Positions 39,146-50,913 of a stretch of DNA of 64,000 nt are shown piece after piece (within the stretch, counting starts at the first letter, position 1; each line of letters starts with the position of its first letter). The stretch lies in NCBI GenBank assembly GCA_013396995.1, contig VWZP01001599.1, positions 882,206 through 946,205 on the forward strand. The letters are read 5' to 3'. Made by a program: the position numbers and the translations under genes. Under the pieces are notes generated by a model, which was not told where the DNA came from, made no database searches, and saw only the letters and a program-made list of their open reading frames with translations. The stretch comes from Dicaeum eximium (lineage: Eukaryota; Chordata; Aves; Passeriformes; Dicaeidae).

Positions 39146-42100
39146 GTAAGTTACTCGGTTGTTGTGATTTGCCTTTAGGCTTTTCTTGAAGTTCTCATTT
39201 GCCACTTCCTTTATACTGTACATAGAATATTGTTAGTGGAAGAGTAAATGGTCATTTTTAAAGTTTTGGTTGACTAAATCTCAGTAATCACAAAATATAT
39301 TCTTGTTTAGTTGTAGCCATTATTCTACATAATTTTGGTCTAAAACACCACCAAAATTTCAAAGACATAAGTGAAAAACCTGTGAAATTCCTTTCTCTTT
39401 AAATTCTTTTATATTCTAAAGTCTGTTATTTGTGGAAAAAAAAAAAGGAATAACTTCAAAGGAAAATTCAGTCCATTTGTAATTTGTTCTAATGGGCTAT
39501 ATTCAGTCATACACTCTATTCACTGCTTTCATTTTCAGTGAGATGGAAGTAGAGACAAAAATCAGGTGATCATATCCACTTAGGGAAATATTTTTATGGC
39601 TTTTTTGTTTGTTTGCCTTTTTTAAATTAAAGGTGAATTACAAGATCCATACTCTTAGCAGCACTTGCAAGTATTGGTTAGATTTTTACTGTTAGGCACA
39701 TGTGAATGTTAGTTTTCTGCTTCAGAAAATTCCAGTCTAAAAGGCAACTTAGTTGATTGGACATGTACAAACAAAACTACTTTAATTAAAATATGATTTT
39801 TTTTTAATGACCATATTGATTTTAATGTTGATCTGGAACAAAATAAAATTTAACAGAGCTGCCAAACAGACTGCAAGTTTGGAAGAAAAACAATATTCTA
39901 TGGTTTAAAAATATTTATAACTTCATGGTTGAATAAGGGGAAATTGTGCTCTTCAAGGTATTGAAAGTAATGTAAAGTAAGACCTTAATGTAATAAAATA
40001 CATCTAGTGCTAATTTTTAGTAGTATGTATATGGTTATCAAATAGTGTGAGAACATTTTCCACTTGAAATGTCACGGTAACAATTGTAAATGCATTTTTA
40101 TTCAGTTTTAAGTTATTTTGTGATGGCTTCAGATCACCTGTTGCAAATGGAGCTTTAAAGTAGCTGTCATTGATGTGCATGAATTAATAAGTGAAGGCTT
40201 TATAGGTATAAATCTCTCTTATGAAATGTAATTTTGACTTTGTAATGACAATAAGACACTAGAAGCAATATTTTTCTGGAGTATTACTGGACTTTGAAGT
40301 TATTTTGTGTTTGGCCTTTAGTTATATGCATATGTTGAAATGTACTGCCTTTTCATCTAGCTGTTTCACAATTTCATGGCTCGTTTTCCTGGACTAGGAA
40401 TTTTATTTTCCCTCCCTGCCAGTTAAAGTTTTGTAAAAGTGAAAATAGTGTGCACAGCACATCTAGAATCTCTTTTTTTGTCTCTTCTAGCTTTGAAGGA
40501 ATGCAAATAGAATATTCAGTCTATTTTTTCTAGTAAATATTCAGGAACAAGCTACTATTTTACATATAAAAAAGCGTATATAGAGATGGAGCAAAATGGG
40601 AAAAAAAAAGGAGGGGAAAAAATAAAAATGCATTAAGCATTTAATGATAGTAAACATTAAATATTCAGTGTAGTGCAGTCCCAGGAGGAAAAAAGTCTGT
40701 ACCAAATTCACATGCATCTGCTGAAATGCCTTGTATGTATAGAGTGGGTTCTGATGATTAACACAGATAAATATAAAAAATAGCTCAATTTCACATAAGG
40801 TATTTAAATGTTCAAAGTTGGGGGCATGGAATATTTTTGTTTGGTTGTTTCTTGTTTGTTTTTTTTCATGCATCTCAATTTCTAGTTTCTCTAAACAAAC
40901 TCTGTGTGTAACTGAAATCTTCCTGGCAGCTTGCCTGGTTAGCTGTACTAGTACTGGAAAACTTGGAAGCCATACCTGCTGAAGAACTGATATGGGCTGA
41001 TATGTTGTAGTATGATACTTTTGGATCTTCTGGCTTCTTAATTGGGAAGCCACAAGTCAGCAGTATTAGCAGCTGGACTCTCCAAGCAGCACACAAAAAT
41101 AAACTAGCAAGCCAAATATAAATGTGTATAACAAGAAAATTTCAGTGGAATTGTGTCACATTTGGTAGTTTGATTTGCTGCAACAAACAGGTATACATAG
41201 TTTCCATATCCTTAAAGCATAAAGGAAATTGTTTTCATATAAGGGAAAATACTAACATTATTTCAAAAAGAGGTGATGGTCTGTTTCAAAATTAGGAAAA
41301 GTTTGTGAGTGTGTTTTTGTGTGTTTCTTTTCCAATTTCTGTGACAGATCAGATCCTGATAATTTCCAACACTATACTAGAGAATGTGTATTTTTCCTTT
41401 CCTCTTAAGTGAAAGGCCAGCAGTTTGAGATTATGTGAAGAAATCTTGTTAAATTAAATTGTCATCCTGGAGGCTGGGATGGGGAGGGAAGAGAGTTTAG
41501 TTAGTAAAGTGTTGATTTTTATTAAGGTAATTTATCATTTGTGCCACATGATAAATTAGAAAGAATCAAACCCAATGTCACATATAGCAATTAACATTTT
41601 TATTGTGCCTTTTTTTCATCATGTGCTGTAGAGTTTCCATTGGATTTCATATAAATTTTAGATACCTTGAAGACTGCTTTTGAAACAAAACCAAAACTTC
41701 AAGAAGAAATTTGTAAGAAATATGCAGATGTCATCTGTTTACTTCCACATTTCCACAATACTTTATTGTTCCTTTATAATATTCCTGCGTGAAATAGTTA
41801 CAGTATTTATCAATCAGGACAATTTAAGTTGCTGGACAAGTTCAGCCCTTTGAAAATCAGCAGACTTGGAAAAGTAGACCTTCGTGATGCTTAGAGTCAA
41901 ATTTCCAAGTTTATTCTCCAAGTCATAAGTTAATTTACTGTGGGGAAGAGCATCAGGATTCACTTCAAAGGATCTTTGTGTAAATCTTTCTCATTAGCAC
42001 TCTGATTTTGTATAACTACTACCCCAAGTGACTAACATGATTTCTCTTTTTTTGAATCTGTAATTTCCGTATTTTAGCAGCTTCATGATCATGGTTGTGC

Positions 42101-43235
42101 TGCAGTTAAAATTAGATTCAGATTAACATTTAAATAATTAAAATTATTCCACGAAAGAGAAATAACTTACTGATTAATTGCTATTGAGTGTCCATATAGT
42201 TAAAAATGGAGGGAGACTTAACTGTAGCTGCTGCCTCCATCTATCTGAATTATCTAAATAAACTGTCTGCCTGTAATAAGGGGATAATTTGTTCCTAATG
42301 TGGAGGTAATGTGGCCACATAATCAAAGCACAGGTCTGGCCCCCCACAACTGTTATCTCAGATACAGCGTTCATTTGTTGTTTGGTTTTTTTCCAGACAA
42401 AAAGTGGTTGCTGTGGCTGTTTATTTTCTAGAGGATTTTTTGAAGCACATTGACCCTCATATGAGGAATTGATGTGGTAATAATAACTATCAAGAATAGA
42501 ATTGTACATGCTAAATACTGCTTTTTGTGGTAATTCTCTCATAAAGTTAAATCATTTGTAGGTTATTTTTCATCCAAAATTTTAAAACCCCATTCAGTTG
42601 GGATTTCTGTTTATTGTAAAAATACATTTATTTGCTTATGTAGATTTCAGTAGGTGGTAAATGGTAAATTGAAAATGTATGCTTGCTTGTATGGTATACA
42701 TTATTTAATGTGTACAAAAAAAAAGGCAAATTCTTACCATAATAGATTTTTTTAATCTACCACATTGCATGGATTTAGAACAACTTTATATGATTGTTGA
42801 GAAAAATCACTAATGAATTTTTAAAAATATCTAAAAGAACTGCCAATACCAACAGTGGATATATTTTTGGATAATTAAAATGGACTACAATATCAATGAG
42901 CTTTTTTCTGAGCTTAAGTCAGCTCCAAATCACCAGATTCTGTGTATGTGCTGGCTGAGTCAGGAAGACAATACATGAATGGCAACATGAACTTAGTTGT
43001 AGGTGTTTCTTCACTGTTGGAAAGCCCTACTGTATTTAATTTTTACTGTAACTTCCTAAGACATGAAAGCTTATTTTCTATGTATGTGTTTGTACCAACA
43101 TCTGTTTAATCTTTCACCCAGTTTCTGCAAAATCTGACAAAATGCTAAACATTCAAAAAATAGATAGTGCCATAAAACCAGGCAGCTGAGAAAGAAAATT
43201 CATAAGGTTGTTAGGGCCTTAGTTGAAGGGAAGGC

Positions 43236-43437
43236 AGCTTCAAAACATGAACATCTAAACAGCCCTTTCCCTTTGTGAACCCATGATGACCCTGCCTGAT
43301 GATGGCATTGTAAATACATCATTTGCATACTTTTTCATTAAAATATGGAAAGCTTGGTAATAATATAATTGCCATGCAGTAATGTGGGATAGTATCTTAA
43401 CTGAGATTTTAATAGCTTGAAAACATGAACATCTAAA
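43236..43437. repeat. 24-bp direct repeat pair in intron 2
   Basis: The 24-bp segments at 43236-43259 and 43414-43437 differ at a single base; both contain AAAACATGAACATCTAAA. Their starts are 178 bp apart and the sequence between them is unrelated. Origin and function are unknown. Confidence 0.85.
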
Positions 43438-46400
43438 TACTCAAACAGAAACACAGATTGATTTAGTAAAAGTTTTACTGTTGTGTCCTTGGTATGTTTT
43501 GTTATTGAGCCAGAGAAGCTTTGTTTTTAACTGCTGAGCATGAAGGTTAAAGTGCTCTATTTTAGTTAGAGATGAAGTCAGATTTCCTTCAGCACTTCAG
43601 AAGAATGGCTGACAGATTTCCATGCAAAGAATTATGAATTGATTTGCATGAATTTCAACTATAAATTTGAACATGCAAAAAAAAGTCTAGATGACAAACG
43701 GTTATTTAAAGTAACCAGAGCTCGCAAGTCTCTTCTATCAGCTGACACTCATTATCAGTATGAAAATCTGTATTATTTTCAGAAATAAACGTCTGGGCGG
43801 TTAGATAATCAGAGCATCAAACAGTGATATTTCCTGACAAAATATTGGCCTATAATTTTCAAATGTTTAAGCACCAGACAACAAAGCTGTCATAAAATAG
43901 GTCTACTGTAATCTTTATATGGAACAACTAGATGGCTCTTCTCAATCAAAAACGTGTTTTTTCATGACTTGAACTTTTCCTTCTTCCTCATTTGGAAACT
44001 TAGTCCAAGGCCTGAATTTCACCTTTTACATTGTGGGAATGGAAGAATATTTTATACTCACTGCGCTCTTTTTCTTGTTGGGACTGATCTGTTAGTAACT
44101 GATATTAGCCTTGTAATACAGCATTTTCCTTTTAAAATCTGCAACCTCAAAATAGTGAGTTTTCATTACTCTGAGGGAGAAAATCATTAATGAAGAATTG
44201 GAAGCATATGTCTGTCTGTCCAGCCTGTCTGTACCTCTTGCTTTCATACAGGTTTTTGTCAAGTAACAGGGAGAAAAAGAAGGAGGTTGTGCTACTTACC
44301 AATATTGTGGTAATAATAATCTGGTGCCATTGGATGATACTCTCCTTTTATGGAATTAGATGCCTAAGAAAATTCAGGCTTGATCATTACCTTGGTTGTA
44401 TAATTCTGCTTCAGTACTTGTCAGGGTTGTTTAAATGTTATTTAAATGTTTGTCCTTCTGTACACAGAGATTTGAATTAATTGTTTGGCATTTTGTCCTT
44501 TTTTCAAGTATGCTTTTTAAAGCTGAGAAAAGAAAATTATACAGCTTTTTGCAAAGCACTATAATTGGATACTTCCATGAAACAGAAAATCTCTTAAGGA
44601 TACTGTGAACAGCCTTGTAAAACACCATACAGTCTTTTATTCACAGCTGTCATCTTACCTTGAAAAATGTTTTTAAAAGCTTGGATTTAAAGCTGTGTGA
44701 TTCTGAGAAACAGGGATACTTTGCAAATTATACATTTTTTTAAAAGTTTTGTGGATTGTTGTGAATGAGAGAATAATGCAGCTTTTGGATATTAGTTTCA
44801 TCCTTGGGATAACTTTTCTAGGAAAACTTCGGATCTCATGCAGTTTACTGTAATGTAACAAATTTCATTGATATATTTGCATACCTTATGACTGTTACAA
44901 GACAGTTCTCTGAGATAGGTTTGAATGCTTTTTATGAGTATGGGTGTCTCACATTAAAAATTACTAACTGAGTATGTTTTCTTTTTTTATTAGTACCTCT
45001 ACCAAATGAGTTGACTTCTTTCATGGTCCTGCTCAGTCATCCGTAAAGTGCATGTCTTTATAGTACAGTACAATTATGTAGGTCTGTCAGAGCATAATCA
45101 ACCTGTATGCTGGTTTTGTTTAACTTGCTGATTGTATCCTCCAATTTCTAAATTCTACTATTTTCACTCTTTTTACACTAGTGGCCTGTCCTGATCATCA
45201 GTTTTCTCCAGGCAATTTCAATTTTTCCATCCTTAAAATGCACACACAGGTTTTAGTCTTATCATACTTGACATTTAACATGGAAACACTTTGAATGTAT
45301 TGGTAAAGCATTTTTCATATTGTATGGAGTTCATTAAAATTTAATTCCCTTGTAGATGTTGCATTGGTATGCACTGTCACTGTGATGAAGAAAGGAATTT
45401 AGACTGCAGTTAAAATTGTAAGGAGAAATTGAGCATCACATGTTCATTGACAGAAATCATGCTGCAAGATACTACTTCTTCAGTCATTGATGTTTACATT
45501 TCAATTTTTAGTTTTTCCTATACAATTTTATATGGAAGTAGCATCTACGATACTTTGAAAACATTCATTTAACTCTGCATTAAAAAAAAAAGAAAGGCAA
45601 CTAAAAAGAACTAACAAAGCCCCCAAACTCAACTGTGTATGAAAATTGCTAGCATTCTTTAATGAATCATTCTTAACTAATCATAGTAAGGCATGATATC
45701 CTGCAGTCTGGTATTTTGCAGCTGTATCTGAAAGTACTGCTTTTATTGTAAGTATACACTCATGGATAATTCTTTTTTGCTTAATTGAATAGCTACAACA
45801 AATCACTTTAAAAAACTGTGTCATTCCACTGAAGAAGATTTACAAATGTGTTATCTCTCAGACATCTTCCTCTTTTAAAAAAAATCAATTACCCTTTTAG
45901 TTTTATTTAGAATGAAGGGCTCACCCTCATCTTTAATATAATACATAAAATAAGCTTTTACTGCCTCCTCTTCTGTACTGGTTAGTTTTAGAAAACTTTT
46001 TACCACTCCCTAATTCATATGTCAAGAGAAGATATTAATATGAACTTGTCAACATCTGTTGAAACAATTATCATAAATGTAGAAAAGGAAATTAATCAGA
46101 GCAACAAATGCTCTTGAAAGGAAGGAAATTTTGTTTAAGGGTTCTGGGGCAGCTTTAATTCAGTTCCGTTGTTCCCCAGCAGTGTAGGACATGCAGTCCT
46201 ATCTTTGATGTTTATCATCGGTTGCTGCATAGAAGATTTGGACCTGCTGAGTTCTCTTAACTTGGCAGATAAATGAAGAGGAAACTCTGAGATATATTGG
46301 GGGAAAAATACAGTGTTAACCTTAAAAGCTCTGTTGCTTATGTGTATTACGTTGCTAATTACGAAAACTTATTTCAGCAAGTGCATGCAACTAATATCAA

Positions 46401-47282
46401 CAAAAATTATTAAGGATATAAAACTAATAATATAGCTTATGTGATTAATTTTTTCGTTTTCATTGTTTGGCTTATTTATTATATACATTAAATGATCATA
46501 TTTCTTTTTCCTAGCTTTATGCTTTTAGCTGTAAGTCTAAGCTGTAAGAGGTATACTATTTGAAGACCTCCTTGCCCCCTTACATTCTTGTTTCAGTAAT
46601 GGGGAAAAAGACTAATTAGACTTCATAATTCTCAGTTTGGTTACTGAAAATAAATTCTTGTTTTCTTCTGAAGTGGAATGCAAGAAACAAATAGTTCCAG
46701 CCCAATTCTTATACTGGATTTGCAGCTTTACCAGCAGTCCATTTCCAGATATCCTCATTCATTTATTTCCTCTCCCTGCACACCCCACTGCCCATCTTCA
46801 TCTGCCAGTTGATAAATGGGGTCAGTGACTGCAAAAATATCAGGTTAAGAAGTGAAAATTTCCATGAGGTAGCTTGCAGATAACTTGAGGTAACTTGTAA
46901 AAGGTTGGTGTAGGATGAAATGAGGTATCTTGCTGTATAAAATAGGAGATAGGCTTCCTGAGAGTCATAAAAGAAGCAGCCTGATCCTTCAGATTCTTGT
47001 TGGCTGCAGACTTAGGAGAGAAAACTTGAGAATTAACCTTCCCCTTGTATTGGATAGCTGCATAATCCCTAGGGATTGTTTAGTACTGATTTTTTAGTTT
47101 TGAAAATATCCCAGACGAGAAGTTCTGTTTCCCAGGTCATAAAAGGTATTGTCTTGATCTAAAGCAAGACATACGACTTGTTCTACAAATATTTGATATT
47201 TTTTCCTTCCTCTGAGAACTCCTTTTTTTCATTTTTTACTTGACAAGATTACCAGCATCTATAAGCTTTACAAAAAAAAATC

Positions 47283-47308
47283 AGAAGAAATCACTAGAAG
47301 AAATCACT
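47283..47308. repeat. Exact 13-bp tandem duplication
   Basis: AGAAGAAATCACT occurs twice head to tail, shortly before the degenerate CR1 in intron 2. It is a likely slippage product. Confidence 0.9.
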
Positions 47309-47330
47309 AATTACCCAGTAATGTAGTAAA

Positions 47331-47600
47331 GGCACCTTGAGAGATCGTTCAGTCCAATTTTCTTAAAGCGGGACTAAGGTTCGTACATGGATTGAGTTGC
47401 TGTTGGTTTTATCCAATCTATCTTGGGAAATCTTCCAATGATAGAAGTTACCTGTTTTACCTGGGCAGCACATTCTGGTGTTTATCTGCTCTCAGTGAAG
47501 AATTTATGACCAACTCAAATTTCCCTCATCGTGGGACAAGCACTACTTGTCTTGTCAGCCTCAGCCTGCAGACCTCAAGCACCTTTCTCCCTGATTGTCA
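47331..47600 (-). mobile_element. Degenerate CR1 LINE fragment, antisense
   Basis: The plus strand reads like the reverse complement of a CR1 3' region. GAGATCGTTCAGTCCAATTT is followed by CTTAAAGCGGGACTAAGG, then CTGGGCAGCACATTCTGGTG, then CTCAGTGAAGAATTTATGAC and a CACTACTTGTCTTGTC word. This matches the usual order of antisense CR1 copies in birds, with many substitutions. No coding capacity remains. Confidence 0.75.
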
Positions 47601-47662
47601 GTCTCTGTTTCACACTGAAAAGTCCTACTTAGCTCTTCCTTGAAGAGAAGCTGTGTTGTACC

Positions 47663-47689
47663 TTTTGATCATTTTTGAAATGATCAAAA
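47663..47689. repeat. 12-bp inverted repeat with 3-nt loop
   Basis: TTTTGATCATTT (47663-47674) pairs exactly with AAATGATCAAAA (47678-47689). It is a small AT-rich cruciform-capable palindrome in intron 2. Confidence 0.85.
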
Positions 47690-50627
47690 TGAAAACATTG
47701 AAGATATTTTTCAGAACTATTTTCTTGGTAGTCCATCCTTGATGTAACATAATGTTACAGATCAGTCTTCAAAAATCTTTGAAATTTAGTTTTTTTAAGT
47801 AATAGCTTTATTTTAGTCTCTTTGTTTAATGTTTCAGGTCTTGTGTAAGGATTTAAAAGTTCTATATAAATGTGATGTTCTTAGTGACTGAATTAAAAAG
47901 CTGTTGTAAATTAAATCTTGCTCTATTGCCGTTGTGAATTTCATACATTAACTGTTTAAAGGGTCTTTGTCTTTGGTTTTATATATTTTGTCTTGATCTG
48001 TGTGCCTACTGTCACTTTTCATTAGCAGTTACCTGTTGGAGGGTTTAGCTCAAATCTTAAATCATGATTTTGTGTACCACTGACATAGGCTGAAAAAAGT
48101 ATAATTTCCCAGGGACATCTTTTCATACTTCTAAATACTTCCAGTCTCAGTCCTTCCATTAAAAGGTTCATTGCTGAGCAAATGAGCATGTGCAGAAAAC
48201 TAAAGCTGATGATTTATAAATTCATATAGCTCCTTTCAGAATACCGTTGTCCTGATGACCTCCTATAGTGGGAGGTCATTCTGTCCATTTTTTAAAATGT
48301 TGTGTTTGAAAACTAATTCAGTTAATTATTCACAAATAAATAGTTTGAATGTTATTTTCTCTGTATATTGCTCTGCAAATGAAGTTATATATGAGATACT
48401 GCTAATGCTGCTTCAACACAACCATGAAATTACACAGACACTCTTTTAAAGGAGTATTTTAGACTCTATATTCCACAGATAATGACTGCCATGAAAAACA
48501 GATATCGTGATATTGCTACTAACTCTTACGACTTGAAATTCAGTTAGAAAGGTAGTATAAGAGAAAAAATTCTGATTCTAACATTTCTGTTTCCCATCTG
48601 ATGTACTTTAGTGAATTGCAAAGGGACAGAAGTATTTTTTAGAGGCTAGAGAAATCCTGTAAAAAACCTCTGTCACTTTGTGCCTAAATTTTGGGAAAAT
48701 ACTCGCCATCTCCCTTCTACCAAGTTTCTGCTTTGTCTTTTATTTTGGCACCTTCTTTTTAAATCATGTATTTTCATCCCATGAAATCATCCAGTGATTC
48801 TATTTTATATTTATAGTCCTCATACAAAGACACAGAAGCGTTTGTTTTAATATTTTACATTTAGTTCCCATTTGAGTTGGAAGCATCTTTAGATAACTTT
48901 TCTGTCTATGGTTTGAGAGTTGCCAGTCTGTTTCCCCCTCTGCTTGAGGTTACACAGTTATGGCTTCAGCCAGTCTGTCATCCCAAACTGTGTGCTGTTT
49001 GAGACCTATCGGTTTTTCCACAGTATTACCTTCCACATTTTCCTATAGCCACTTTAATTCCGGTTTTGATTTTCATTCAGATGGAGTTCATCCCTACTAT
49101 ACAGTTTCATCCTTTTCTTGGTTAATGAGTCTGAACCCCTGGTCATCTTGCTATTTTGGCAGGTGCACACTGAGTCTTTTTGTCCTGCTCTATTAATTGC
49201 TGTGCTTGTTAGAAAACATTTCAAAGAATATATTCATATTACATGCATTTAGTATGTGCCAAGAGGACAGCTGGTCATGGGTCATAGAAAAAAAATGGAA
49301 AATACACACTGATTCACTGGTTGGCAATCTGTTTTTATAAAGGCACAGGTGATTGCCTTTGCCTCTAAGGTCAGTTAATCATCTTGGCTTTTTCTTTGGA
49401 TTTAAACATGAGGGCTCTTGGTGGTCTTCTTTTTATACTTATAACAGACCTGCTACATCTGTTTTTTCCTTTACTTTGATGTCTCACTTAATATAAACTA
49501 AGTGGCTTTTAAGTTGTTGATAATTTATATATGGACTGTGCATTCCTCTCTGTTTAAATTCTTAACCTGCTTGGATTTATTGTCTTGCTTGGCTGATTAG
49601 CAATTTAATCCATTTATGTTAAGGCTTTTGGTTTTGATGGTTTCCTTTCCATGAAGGTTGAATTTCTAAGCTACAGACTGTCCTGTAACTTCATCTTATA
49701 GAACCACAAATTACAAATACATTCCCTCCCCCAGTCATTAATATTACCTTTGGAAGTAGCTGTTTTATTTTATAAGTTATAAATTAAGGGATTAAAATAT
49801 TAGACTAATTAGGGGTTACTTGCAAGGCACTTTATAAAAAATAACTAGGTTCTATCTATTATTTTAACCTCTTCAACCAGTCACTATCTGACTTTGTAAG
49901 CCAAACTAGACTTTAGGTCTGAGTGAACTTTGTCAGCTTTTTCTGAAGTTATATTCCAAAGACCTGGTATTTTTAATAAAGATTTTCAATTTCTATTTAT
50001 ACTATCACATTGAAAAACAAACTAGAAGTATTTCAAGAACAGAATATGTCGGAACACTTGTTTCTTTTCCAGACAAATTCTCATTTACAAAAACATTTCA
50101 ATTTTGTCAACAATATATAGAAAAAGTTTGGGCATTCACTAAGGTATGTAATTTGTAGTGAGTCATTGAGGAGTTTTTCTAACATAGTTCTTATGTTCTT
50201 CTTTGTTTTCTCATGCCCTGAAATGTGTGTTGTCATTCATGAGCTTTTCATATGATAAAATTTTAACTTCAAGCTTTCCAAATGATGTGCTAACCCATTG
50301 GGTAAGCATTTGGTCTCTTTCTCCTCAGAACTGGTTTATTCTTCTTTTTTTTTTTTTTNTTCAAAACAGAATTTGAACCATGTTGCAGAGAAATGTTTTT
50401 CTCTATTTTTGGATTATTTCTCTCTCTTGATGGTGTTTCTCTGCACTGTGGGTGTTTTTCTGATTTTTCTTTCAGAGGTTGTAAATGAAAACATAAAGAA
50501 AATATTCTAAAACCTTAAATGACGTATATTGCTTTCCCTGTAGTTTAAGTTTCTTGTATGTGTGCATGTACTTCAAAGAATGCATTTTATTTCTCTGTTT
50601 TTAGTTTGCTTTTTGTTTTCCTGTTAG

Positions 50628-50852
50628 GCCCGGCGCAAAGAGGTTTTTATCCAGGAGCGATATGGAAGATTTAATCTGAGCGACCCATTTCTGGCTCTTC
50701 AGAGAGACTTTGAGGCAGGTGCTGGTGATAAAGAAAAGAAGCCAATATGCATGAACCCTCTTTCCATTTTAGAAGCTGTTATGGCTCACTGCAGGAAAAT
50801 GCAAGAAAGAATGTCAGCTCAGTTGGCTGCTGCTGAAAACAGACAAAAGAAG
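50628..50852 (+). CDS. CTTNBP2: CTTNBP2 exon 3 (residues 60-134)
   Basis: This 225-nt exon, phase 0 at both ends, encodes ARRKEVFIQERYGRFNLSDP and continues through FLALQRDFEAGAGDKEKKP to AENRQKK. It is strongly conserved with mammalian CTTNBP2 (and more loosely with its paralogue CTTNBP2NL) and forms the core of the CortBP2 N-terminal domain leading into the coiled coil. The acceptor has a good pyrimidine tract ending GTTAG, and the donor is GTATCC. Skipping would remove 75 residues in frame. A (TTTTCCC)n tract starts 18 nt after the donor. Confidence 0.97.
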
Positions 50853-50870
50853 GTATCCTGCTATTGATGT

Positions 50871-50913
50871 TTCCCTTTTCCCTTTTTCCTTTTCCCTTTT
50901 CCCTTTTCCCTCT
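50871..50913 (+). repeat. (TTTTCCC)n polypyrimidine minisatellite beside exon 3 donor
   Basis: There are about six copies of a 7-nt TTTTCCC unit with small length variation, all pyrimidine on the transcript strand, from 18 to about 60 nt after the exon 3 splice donor. U-rich sequence just downstream of a weak donor is the known binding context for TIA1/TIAL1 and PTB-type splicing factors. A regulatory role here is inference. Confidence 0.9.

Larger units (their letters stand above)
39146..50627 (+). other. CTTNBP2: CTTNBP2 intron 2
   Basis: This intron is about 11.5 kb and AT-rich. It contains a near-exact 24-bp direct repeat (43236-43259 and 43414-43437), a cluster of ATGCAAA/TTTGCAT words (43622-43679), a 13-bp tandem duplication (47283-47308), an old antisense CR1 (about 47331-47600), a 12-bp-stem hairpin (47663-47689) and one undetermined base in a T run (50359). 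Minus-strand reading frames near 40541-41053 look random in composition. Confidence 0.85.

Noticed and set aside
40541..41053. A 170-codon minus-strand frame in intron 2
   Set aside because: Its composition looks like translated AT-rich intron (Phe, Leu, His, Lys, Asn), it has no recognisable domain and no splice or promoter context.
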